Positions 46,563 to 64,000 of a DNA stretch of 64,000 nt are shown here, one piece after another. The stretch lies in the NCBI GenBank assembly GCA_949825025.1, contig OX463787.1, positions 19,563,482-19,627,481 on the forward strand. Reading direction: 5' to 3'. This stretch comes from Siphlonurus alternatus. Its lineage: Eukaryota; Arthropoda; Insecta; Ephemeroptera; Siphlonuridae. Positions within the stretch are counted from its first letter, which is position 1. Every line of letters starts with the position of its first letter. The translations under genes were made by a program, and so were the position numbers. The notes beneath the pieces are model-generated. The model ran no database searches and was not told the origin of the DNA. It saw only the letters and a list, made by a program, of their open reading frames with translations.

Positions 46563-46958
46563 TTAAGGGTAAGATAACACGAACAATCGATTGTTGTTAG
46601 TCCCATTTGATTAACATGTAAACCTTAGCAGCCTTATAATGATTCTGAATTTTTTTTTGAGAGACAGTTCTTGGCATTAAAAAAATATGGAGAAAATTTC
46701 AAAACAATCGGACAATCCAATTTTTTTAAATGAATTTTTTAAATTTTCAGTATAGGGCATTCCCATGGAGACCAAAAACTAAAAAATTAATTTAAAAAAA
46801 TTGGATCGTCCGATTGTTTTGAAATTTTCTCCATATTTGTTTAATGCCAAGAACTGTCTCTTAAAAAAAAATTCAGAATCATTATGAGGTTGCTAAGGTT
46901 TTCATGTTAATCAAATGGGACTAACAACAATCGATTGTTCGTGTTATCTTACCCTTAA
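46563..46958. mobile_element. TTAA-flanked foldback MITE F, copy 2
   Basis: TTAAGGGTAAGATAACACGA left and TCGTGTTATCTTACCCTTAA-type right end, with arms of nearly 180 bp (GACTAACAACAATCGATTG pair). TTAA at both edges fits piggyBac-type targeting. Confidence 0.8.
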
Positions 46959-47105
46959 AGAGCAGATAGCTTAGTATTGCAAAGAAGTCGTGTTATTACA
47001 GTAGGCATCAGATAGCTTCATCATTTAACCGTATGAGGGACGGTATAATTGTATAAAGAAAGTCATTTAGTAATAAGACTGATAAGTGATAATATTCCAT
47101 AATTA

Positions 47106-47569
47106 TGTAAGATGCTAGTTCTATGCTTGGTAGAACTTTGTCTCTCAGACAACATGAGTGCGAGTATCGCACATCCGGAGCATTCAAGTCTCCTATTAAC
47201 GCCGTGCAGACGCCAGCCAGGCAGTGGAAAACTACTGGCAGCTAGCTGCATGTGAGAAATGCAACCTCAGCAGGGGGAGCGAGAAGAGCGAGCTGTGCCG
47301 CGCGCTCCCGCCTGCCCGCGAGAGAGGCATTCGTGGTTGAGCAGTCTGAGCTGTAGCCTGCTCTCCACACAGCATCTTATACTAGAGCCACAATAATATT
47401 CATAATTACTAATACACATTCTCATATTTTATAAAGGGGTTTACTTTATTATAATCTTGTGTTTATAAATAAAAACCATAAAACCCATACACGTACACCG
47501 AATTATTAATTGTAATAATTACTCCAGCAACCCATCGAACATATAAAGTAATAGGAAAGGCCTATTACA
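47106..47569 (+). mobile_element. LTR 1 of an LTR retroelement remnant
   Basis: 464-bp repeat beginning TGTAAGATGCTAG and ending GGCCTATTACA (TG...CA termini). It contains AATAAA (TTTATAAATAAAAACC) as an R-region poly(A) signal. The preceding ATTA (47102-47105) is repeated after LTR 2. Confidence 0.85.
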
Positions 47570-47590
47570 AGTGGTGTCAGAAGTGGGATG
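47570..47590 (+). mobile_element. 21-bp primer-binding-site remnant between LTRs
   Basis: The only interior left is a TGGTGTCAGAAGTGGG-containing stretch, typical of the primer-binding site immediately after a 5' LTR. No gag, pol or polypurine tract remains. Confidence 0.75.
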
Positions 47591-48054
47591 TGTAAGATGC
47601 TAGTTCTATGCTTGGTAGAACTTTGTCTCTCAGACAACATGAGTGCGAGTATCGCACATCCGGAGCATTCAAGTCTCCTATTACCGCCGTGCAGACGCCA
47701 GCCAGGCAGTGGAAAACTACTGGCAGCTAGCTGCATGTGAGAAATGCAACCTCAGCAGGGGGAGCGAGAAGAGCGAGCTGTGCCGCGCGCTCCCGCCTGC
47801 CCGCGAGAGAGGCATTCGTGGTTGAGCAGTCTGAGCTGTAGCCTGCTCTCCACACAGCATCTTATACTAGAGCCACAATAATATTCATAATTACTAATAC
47901 ACATTCTCATATTTTATAAAGGGGTTTACTTTATTATAATCTTGTGTTTATAAATAAAAACCATAAAACCCATACACGTACACCGAATTATTAATTGTAA
48001 TAATTACTCCAGCAACCCATCGAACATATAAAGTAATAGGAAAGGCCTATTACA
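47591..48054 (+). mobile_element. LTR 2
   Basis: 464 bp, identical to LTR 1 by eye except for one base (ATTACCGCC versus ATTAACGCC). Followed by ATTA (48055-48058), giving a 4-bp target duplication for the whole LTR-PBS-LTR unit. Confidence 0.85.
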
Positions 48055-48069
48055 ATTACTTAAGGTTGC

Positions 48070-49745
48070 TTTTTTTTTTTTTTATTCTTTCTTTATTCAA
48101 TCCATTTCTCCTACAATCAATATATCAAGATAGATATTTGTTGAGGTTAGTAGGACAGGTCATGTAGGCAAGTTAATTAGCCAGAGGAGTAATTAATTAT
48201 TTACATTAATAGTTTAAACAGACAATAATTTATGTTAATTCAAAGTTATAGTCCATGTAGCTCTTCACGCTATAAAAACATTTTTTAAGTAACATATCCT
48301 TGACATTGCGTGGAATAACTTATCACTTTCGATGCACTTTATAACACTTTGGAGCTTATTGAAGAGTCGTAAACAACTCATAAATGGACCACTTCTATAC
48401 ATTTTAAGTCTGCACCATATAGGGGTTATTACACTCTTCACATTTCTTGTATTATACTTATGATTTACAACATGTTCTCTAAAAAAAGACATATTTTTTT
48501 TAACTTTTAGTACACATTCTAAAATATAGATACAAGGAAGGGGTAATATACTATGCTCCTTAAATAGTTTTACACATGTTGCCCTTTTTTTAACAAAACA
48601 CATTAAATGTATTACCCTTTTTTGTAGGATAAACAGTCGATGAGACTCGAGAGAATCACCCCAACAAATTATTCCATATTTAAGCAATGAATAGAAATTT
48701 GCGTAATACAGTATTTTCAAAGATTCAAATTCTGTTTCATACCGTAATTCGTTTATAGCAAATATCACTGATTCTAATTTTTTACATATATACTGAATAT
48801 GATCTACCCAGCGCAAATTTGAATCTATGATTAATCCTAAAAATTTAGTTGAATTATGTAATGGAATATTTTGTGTTTCTAATTGTACTGATTGAATTGT
48901 TTGATTTTTATTTTTAATATTTTGAAATTGTAGAATCTCAGTTTTATTTACATTAAGCAGTAAACCAATATTATTAAAATGTGCTTTTACCTTTGTTAAT
49001 GACTTTTCAATATTTTTAGAAAGTTGTTCGTTATTTTCACCCGTAACTTTTAAGTTAGAGTCGTCAGCATATTGCACAAACAAACAATTATTATCATTCA
49101 AACTTAAGGGTAGATCATTTATATAAATAAGAAATAATACTGGTGCTGTACAAGTACCCTGTGGCAAGCCGTATTTAAGGGTATTTTTATCTGAATAATG
49201 TTTTTCATTTAATTTACATGATATTTCAACAGTTTGAGTTCTATTACTTAAAAAAGATTTAAGCCAATCCAAACATTTACCTCTTATTCCACATCTAAAC
49301 AATTTATTAAACAAAATATTATGATCAACCATGTCGAAAGCTTTTGAAAAATCCAAAAATACTCCAGCTGTTTTTTGTTTTTCATCTATACTATCAATGA
49401 TGCTATCAATTAATTGGAACATTGCAGTTTCTGTGGATTTATTTTTACGGAAGCCGTGCTGAAATTTTGATAGTATCTCGTACTTATCTAAAAATGGCAA
49501 AAGTTTTATTAAGAAAGCCTGTTCAAATAACTTAGAAAAAACAGATAATAAACTGATTGGTCTAAAATTTTCCATCATATTTTTTGCACCTTTTTTGTAA
49601 ACTGGCTTAATTATAGCATTTTTAAGAATGGATGGAAATTTACCATCTTCAAATGATTTATTTATTATAAAAGTGAGCACAACACTGACATCATTAGCAC
49701 AAGATTTAAGTACAAAATTTGAGACACTATCAAAACCTTGAATTG
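48070..49745 (-). mobile_element. 5'-truncated non-LTR retrotransposon
   Basis: LINE with its 3' end at 48070: a 14-base poly(A) (T-run 48070-48083) preceded by AATAAAGAAAGAATA on -. It contains the reverse transcriptase ORF below and lacks the endonuclease. Upstream of about 49740 the frame meets TAG and the sequence changes to the arm of a neighbouring foldback. Confidence 0.85.
48265..49680 (-). CDS. LINE reverse transcriptase (jockey/CR1-like superfamily), partial
   Basis: Copies element RNA into DNA at a nicked target (target-primed reverse transcription). Over 471 codons it shows the fingers motif F-R-P-I-S-L-L-S (39-46), G-F-R-K-N-K-S-T-E (76-84), motif A F-L-D-F-S-K-A-F-D (108-116, catalytic D110), motif B G-L-P-Q-G (171-175), motif C Y-A-D-D (204-207), and K-F-L-G-L-I-I-D. 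The C-terminal H-K-Y-N-T-R-N signature is usual in CR1/jockey-type elements. The conventional start is not a real start: the frame runs on upstream for about 21 more codons (including Q-G-F-D-S-V-S) to TAG. Motif B is odd, with T-C-T-A-P where S-x-L-G-P is usual. There is no endonuclease domain, so it is inactive on its own. The frame is otherwise intact, suggesting recent arrival. Confidence 0.92.
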   Translation of the reverse strand: MLTFIINKSFEDGKFPSILKNAIIKPVYKKGAKNMMENFRPISLLSVFSKLFEQAFLIKLLPFLDKYEILSKFQHGFRKNKSTETAMFQLIDSIIDSIDEKQKTAGVFLDFSKAFDMVDHNILFNKLFRCGIRGKCLDWLKSFLSNRTQTVEISCKLNEKHYSDKNTLKYGLPQGTCTAPVLFLIYINDLPLSLNDNNCLFVQYADDSNLKVTGENNEQLSKNIEKSLTKVKAHFNNIGLLLNVNKTEILQFQNIKNKNQTIQSVQLETQNIPLHNSTKFLGLIIDSNLRWVDHIQYICKKLESVIFAINELRYETEFESLKILYYANFYSLLKYGIICWGDSLESHRLFILQKRVIHLMCFVKKRATCVKLFKEHSILPLPCIYILECVLKVKKNMSFFREHVVNHKYNTRNVKSVITPIWCRLKMYRSGPFMSCLRLFNKLQSVIKCIESDKLFHAMSRICYLKNVFIA

Positions 49746-49958
49746 ACTATCGATTAAATTATGTCTATTTTCTCTAGCTATATCTGATGTCAATCTATCG
49801 TAGGCAGATATTACATGACAATTTTTCTAATTATTGTATACAATTTATTTTTACAAGAAAAATTGAACTTCATTTGTTTGTATGGGGATGGAATATCATG
49901 TAAAGAAAATTTTATATAAAATTGAATTGTGCAATACTTTTTCCTCCCCCCCTCTCAC

Positions 49959-49959
<1 letters not shown>

Positions 49960-50044
<85 letters not shown>
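49960..50044. repeat. (CT)n microsatellite
   Basis: About 80 bp of CT repeats. Confidence 0.97.
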
Positions 50045-50047
<3 letters not shown>

Positions 50048-50099
50048 AATGCTCATTCTCGCAATGCCAGTAACTCTAAAGCCTATATTACACCGTAAA

Positions 50100-50563
50100 A
50101 TGGGCTTACGGGGTGTAATTTTTTTACTGGCTCAATCAAAAGCGGAGGTCGAAAAATATTCCTTAGATTTTTTTGCGATTTTTTTAAGCACTGCATCATA
50201 CCTAGAATGGAGATTAAAAATGTCTCTTGACCTGGAGGCTCCATCCGCAACGTCTATGACGTCATTACCTACTTTGGGTCAACTATATAATGTTTCTAAG
50301 CAAACACGTTGCTATGGAAACAAATGATTATTTTTAATAAACAACCAACAATGCAATAATTTTTTACAAGTGTTCTATAGTTGAACCAAAGATTGTAGTG
50401 ACGTCATAGGCGTTGCGGATGGAGCCTCCAGGTCAAGAGACATTTTTAATCTCCATTCTAGGTATGATGCGGTGCTAAAAAAAATCGCAAAAAATTCTAA
50501 GGGTTATTTTTCGACCTCCTCTTTTGATTGAGCCAGTAAAAATATTACACCCCGTAAGCCCAT
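50100..50563. mobile_element. MITE family B, copy 4 (intact)
   Basis: Complete hairpin: ATGGGCTTACGGGGTGTAAT left and TTACACCCCGTAAGCCCAT right, with ~220-bp arms. TATGACGTCAT in the left arm and GTGACGTCATAGG in the right. The open frame is part of the arm. Confidence 0.85.
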
Positions 50564-50700
50564 TCTGCATTCAATTTTTCCTTGCAACAATATTTCATCT
50601 CCACACAAATAAATGGAGTTCAATTTTTCTTGTAAGGAAAAATTGTATTTAATAGTTAGAAAAATTGTATAGTGTAATACCAGCTTAAGACACTTTCCAT

Positions 50701-50882
50701 ATATCGCTCTCTAGAATTAAATATTTTATTAATTAACACTAATTTTCACTCTCTAAAATTCTTAAATAGAGGAATGAAAAAATAATAAACAAAACGGAAC
50801 TGAATAATGATGTTAGTTTTATTAAAATGTTTACATATTTTTAAATTTAATTAGTTCTTCACAAAATAATGTAGACATATTG
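50701..50882. other. Nothing recognised
   Basis: AT-rich spacer. Confidence 0.4.
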
Positions 50883-51039
50883 GGCGCGATTCACAAAGAA
50901 GTTAGCCAGGATTCTAACCATGTCTAGCTTAACTTCGTTTAACTATATCTGTTTTACGTGTTAAACCACCTAGTTAATCGTGGTTAAACTAAACGTGGTT
51001 AGAAACCTGGCAGACTGCTTCGTTAATAGCGCCCATTGA
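50883..51039. mobile_element. Short foldback MITE
   Basis: GGGCGCGATTCACAAAGAAG left and CTTCGTTAATAGCGCCC right are inverted. Inner arms TTAACTTCGTTTAAC / GTTAAACTAAACG. Confidence 0.65.
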
Positions 51040-51653
51040 AGCCTAAAAAATTAGTATTCTTATTTTAAATTGAAAGTAAAATTTTATTATTTATTCTTTT
51101 TAGTTTTAAATTAGTACTTTTTTCATTTTTAATATAGCCCAGTGTTCCGTCCTTCCCTCTAGCATCCTTGGCATCACTGATAACATATCCCCCATCTATC
51201 CATGGTACATATAAAATATCCTTGGATAAAACCAAGAAGAATCCAGTAAGGAGGTGCCACTTTACATGCTGCCCCCAAGCGGACAGCGCAGAAAACTCAA
51301 ATGCAGATGATAGTCTGATTTCTGAAACAGATTTTGTCCTCGAAAAATTCAAACGAACTGGAAAAGTTATCAAAAGTCTTATATACAGTATATTTATAAA
51401 TGGGTAAAATTGTGATAGAAATAAACTCGATGTTATATTTAAAAGAAAATAGACACCATTAAAAATAATTTTAATGATTCATCGGCCCGATGTTAACGGA
51501 TTTCGTTTACAACGTTTGAATTTTTCGCGTAAAGCAATCTGTTTCAGAAATCAATCTTCATCTTCATTTGCGTTTTCTGCGGTGGTCGTGTGGGGGCAGT
51601 AGCTCCGTATCTCGTCCTTAACTCTAGCATCCTTGGTATAAAAGAACCTTGGA
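51040..51653. other. Unclassified, possible degraded element
   Basis: TCTAGCATCCTTGG occurs at 51160 and 51622, and AAAATATCCTTGGATAAAA is near-palindromic, suggesting remnants of the family around 62000-62400. Opposing open frames of 80-100 codons (51065-51407) match no family I recognise and overlap each other. Confidence 0.35.
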
Positions 51654-52238
51654 TTAAGCATCAGCGATACTGAAAAAAGTATCGATATTTTTAGTATCGG
51701 GTTCATTTAAAATTATATACTAATTAGTAATTACTAATATTGGATGAAATACTGTATATCAGTATCCGATACTATCGGTAACTATCGGCGGGAACTTCGA
51801 AAATGTGAAAAAAAAACAAAAAAACATTAAAAAGCAAGTTGTCCTGATAGTTCAAAGTATCATCAATAGATGGCGCCACCAACTCTTCAATGCTAAACAT
51901 GGTGGCTCTAATTACTATGGTGCTGACACGGATAAGATCCATGTATAAGGCTCGGCTAATCAGAGTACGTAATTTTTGTCACGTGACAGCAATTACGCCC
52001 GGTGATTGGATAAAAAGTGGAACAGTAAACGCGCAAAATTTGAAAATAGGCGATCGTGACTGCACCATGGTAAATAGAGCCATCATGAATGCTAAATGTT
52101 GAAGAAAATATAGTCCAACGATACTCACAAAAAAGTATCGGTTACCCGATAGTTATCGCCTTTGAAAAGTACCCGACACTATCGATATATTGGCCAAAAA
52201 TTAAAATATCGATAATTATCGCCGATATCTTTGATGAA
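51654..52238. mobile_element. Foldback with TATCGATA arms, next to the lectin stop codon
   Basis: CAGCGATACTGAAAAAAGTATCG at the left recurs inverted through CCGATAATTATCGCCGATA at the right. It ends within a few bases of the lectin stop at 52240, so it would form the 3' UTR of that gene. Confidence 0.45.
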
Positions 52239-52239
52239 A

Positions 52240-61906
<9,667 letters not shown>

Positions 61907-61929
61907 CTGTGTACCGTAAATTACATTAG

Positions 61930-62520
61930 GATACAGGAGTGGAAACCAAAGATGTTGTATGCTATAGATAGGTAGGGTACTCTCGTCAGTGAGTCAATGT
62001 CTTGAGGAGGAAGTGAGTGTTAGAACCAAGGATTTTGTATATAACTTCAGGATAGGATATTCTTATACCAAAAGCATTAGAGATACTTGGGCAAATCTCC
62101 AACGTAAGATGGTGACCGAGCGCATCCATCTCGAATCACTGTTTACATGACGGTGTTTAATACGCATTCGCTGATGACGGATAATGTTACTCTTAAGAGG
62201 TGTCATCAATGAATCCGTAATAAATAGCGTCATGTGAACGTAGTGATTGTAAACTGTATGGATGTTCCCCAACGTAAGATGGCGGACTTATTCCCATTAT
62301 TTACTGTTATAGCCACCACTTCCTCCTCACGACCGTGCCTCACTGACGGCAGCAACATCACCTATCCAGAGGTTATATACAAAATCCTTGGGTAGAACAA
62401 TAGGATATCCGCCATCTTATCATGGCCTGTAAAGCCAAAAGAATGTTGCGCTCGGCGGCCATGATACCATGTTTTTTTGCAAGTATCTATTATGATATTG
62501 TTATAGAGGCCTATCCATAC
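61930..62520. mobile_element. Nested foldbacks
   Basis: The outer arms share CCAAGGATTTTGTATATAAC (left) and TTATATACAAAATCCTTGG (right). The inner palindrome at 62130-62250 pairs TGACGGTGTTTAATACGCAT with CGTAATAAATAGCGTCATG, and relates to 27005-27110. AAGATGGCGGAC and GGCGGCCATGATACC are present. Confidence 0.6.
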
Positions 62521-62924
62521 TTAGTACAATAAGATAACACAAAAGATCGTCTGTGGTAGTCCCATTTGATTAACATGTAAACCTTAGCAACCATTGCACA
62601 TATAATAATTCTGATTTTTTCTTTAGGAATAGTTCTCAGCACCAAAAAAATTGTAGAAAAAATTTCAAAACAATCGCTTGATCTGATTTCTTAATATTAA
62701 TTTATTAGTTTAGGTCTCCATCTATGGGAAAGTCCTATACTGAAAATTTAAAAAATTAATTAAAAAAATCTGATCGAGTGATTGTTTTGAAAATAATTTT
62801 TATACATTTTTTTGGTGCTAAGAATGTAACTAAAAAAAATCAGAATCATTATGATGTTGCTAAGGTTTACATGTTAATCAAATGGGACTACCACAATTGA
62901 TGTTTCGTGTTATCTTGCCCTTAA
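62521..62924. mobile_element. MITE family F, copy 3
   Basis: AATAAGATAACACAAAAGATC left and GTTTCGTGTTATCTTGCCCTT right. Arms contain CCCATTTGATTAACATGTAA and its inverse. Confidence 0.7.
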
Positions 62925-62989
62925 TTCAGCTATAAAAAAAGATATAAATTATTGCATCAAGCATTGAACAAAACCCACATAAATATTAT

Positions 62990-63225
62990 ATATTTTTAAA
63001 AGGAGTATCTACCTCAATTTTTTTATTGTAAAAATAGATTGAAGATGCACACTTCTCTTACTCTGCCTTTTTGTCCAGAAATTTTAGCACCCGGGAAATT
63101 TTGGCAACAATTTTGCGGAGGTTGGATTTGAAGCCACGCCCCTTTTAGGTCGTATATAATTTTATTTAGAGAGGTGACAGAAAGTGTCACTTTCTCTGTA
63201 CTTTCAATATTTTTTTAATCAAACC
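62990..63225. mobile_element. Diverged C-type MITE fragment
   Basis: GTATCTACCTCAATTTTTTT left arm and the internal GAAGCCACGCCCCTTTTAGG resemble 24142-24452. The right arm is truncated. Confidence 0.5.
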
Positions 63226-63231
63226 TTAATT

Positions 63232-63423
63232 GGATTCTTACTAATTACTCACTAAGTTTAAAACCCCGAATCTTCCTCAACCCTAACTTAGCGTTTCGCG
63301 GGCTCTTCCAGAACGGGGGTGGCAACGGCCTTGCAATCCATCCCGACATTTGCCTGCGACTGAGGGAAACGTGGAAACCTCAGCCAGGATAGACGCTACA
63401 GCTTTTGTCAATGAACCAGAAGT
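63232..63423 (-). mobile_element. SINE body fragment
   Basis: CCCCGAATCTTCCTCAACCC and GAAACGTGGAAACCTCAGCC match the body of copy 1 (5710-6060). It ends abruptly at the start of the duplicated segment below. Confidence 0.6.
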
Positions 63424-64000
63424 ATAGAAGAGGTTTTAGTTACGTAACCTTTCACCGCAAGCAAGCAAGCAGACAGGTAAGCGAGCGCGCAACGAGAGAG
63501 TGAGGCAGGAAGCCGACAAGAGCATGCGAGCCAAACTTGTCAACGACCGCTCAGTTCTTGTGTCACAGTGGACGAGAGAGGAGGTCGTGCGGAGGAATGT
63601 CGTAAATCATCGTAAATGTAAGTAATGTTGTGTTAAAACATTATTTTAATTAACATTCTGTGCATAATAACTATATAAACGTACCCTAGTTGAAAAATTT
63701 CGTCTTTAACTCATCCTTTACACGTCTAAACCTAATCTTTTTACATCTAAATCACATCTTATTTCCTCTTCGCTCAAAGTGAGGTTGAAATGAAGACCAC
63801 ATATCTAACATTTTATGTTCATTTTATGTTCAAGAAGAGGAAAAAAGACGTAATCTCGTCTTTTTCACCTCTTTTTTCCACTAATATGGTGCAAAAGAAG
63901 AGGAGAAAATGCGAGAGAAGAGCAAGAAAACTTTAAATTTATTTCAACTCGGGTACTTTCTGAATTTTAATACTATGATTGTGAATGGAATTTCTTACTA
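63424..64000 (+). repeat. Third copy of part of the 7-20 kb duplicated segment
   Basis: From TATAGAAGAGGTTTTAG to the window end it matches 18488 onward, including the GC-rich candidate first exon (to about 63620, donor AAT|GTAAGTA) and a family A MITE at 63684-63953. It continues beyond the window. The abrupt left edge falls at the presumed transcript start side of the GC-rich block. Confidence 0.75.

Larger units (their letters stand above)
49801..50700. mobile_element. Foldback flanking a B MITE and CT repeat
   Basis: 49826-49925 (read inverted) matches 50570-50690: TTCAATTTTTCTTGTAA, GTTAGAAAAATTGTA and TGTAATA occur on both sides. Between them lie the CT microsatellite and B MITE. The LINE's 5' break falls at the left arm. 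Confidence 0.6.

Noticed and set aside
48265..49680. Host or bacterial reverse transcriptase (retron or group II intron)
   Set aside because: Motif order, the YADD box, the H-K-Y-N-T-R-N C-terminus and the poly(A) tail fit an animal LINE.
49929..50327. 132-codon frame on +
   Set aside because: Crosses the CT microsatellite and the arm of a B MITE.
51065..51407. Opposing frames of 102 and 79 codons
   Set aside because: They overlap on opposite strands, show no recognisable domain, and lie among palindromic repeat remnants.

Overview
The window looks like non-coding-rich, AT-rich nuclear DNA from an arthropod, most likely an insect. The reasons are spliced genes for secreted arthropod-type proteins (a lipocalin and a C-type lectin), SINEs whose head resembles insect 5S rRNA, a poly(A)-tailed LINE, hAT-type elements with 8-bp target duplications, TTAA- and TA-target miniature elements, and long microsatellites. 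There are no bacterial operons, and I cannot name the species. The lipocalin generally resembles insect apolipoprotein-D/cockroach-allergen-type lipocalins, but that is family-level inference.

Genes. (1) A complete-looking lipocalin gene on + has a short leader exon (40402-40455), a signal-peptide exon (ATG 41956), a G-x-W exon (43115-43355) and a terminal exon (44186-44493). (2) A second lipocalin terminal exon (37763-38082) is about two-thirds identical, but I find no matching upstream coding exons. An orphan copy of the leader exon is at 44999-45046, so the locus looks tandemly duplicated and partly decayed. (3) Two exons of a C-type lectin domain lie on - (61777-61906 and 52240-52472), in compatible phase and separated by a 9.3-kb intron full of nested transposons. 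(4) GC-richer exon-like blocks with splice-site borders occur at 23.7, 24.5, 25.9, 28.5 and 31.7 kb, with a possible terminal exon and poly(A) signal at 35.6-35.8 kb. Their product is unknown.

Region by region. 1-7.1 kb: SINEs, MITEs, a 1.7-kb element with terminal inverted repeats (TIRs) and a GACA microsatellite. 7.2-19.9 kb: two tandem copies of a ~4.2-kb segment; a 3.74-kb foldback element interrupts the first and a 376-bp MITE interrupts the second. 20-25.5 kb: AT-rich DNA, MITEs and exon-like blocks. 25.9-31.9 kb: a tandem duplication of ~2.7-3.2-kb units, each headed by an exon-like block. 32-40 kb: MITEs, SINEs and the orphan lipocalin exon. 40-45 kb: the lipocalin gene. 45-51 kb: MITEs, an LTR-PBS-LTR retroelement remnant, a 5'-truncated LINE reverse transcriptase and a foldback. 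52-62 kb: the C-type lectin, whose intron contains a 7.2-kb foldback transposon (8-bp target duplication) with a 69-bp higher-order minisatellite and a nested 1.67-kb hAT element. 62-64 kb: MITEs, a SINE piece and the start of a third copy of part of the 7-20 kb duplicated segment.

MITE labels used here are my own. A: TA-flanked, CCCTAGTTG ends. B: hairpin starting ATGGGCTTACGG. C/D: start near GCAGAAATGGATAGAGGG. E/F: TTAA-flanked, ...GATAACACG ends. G: TTTTTATCATGCGACG. H: GATGTCACGCGAGGCTTGG. I: GGCCGGTCGCAGACAG. J: CCGGAAATGGAGCTGTTG. K: CCGCGGTCAAAGATGCC. L: GACAATAATGGTTGC. M: CCGGAAGTAGCCGGAAGTG. All comparisons were made by eye within this window, and repeat borders are approximate unless a target duplication is given.
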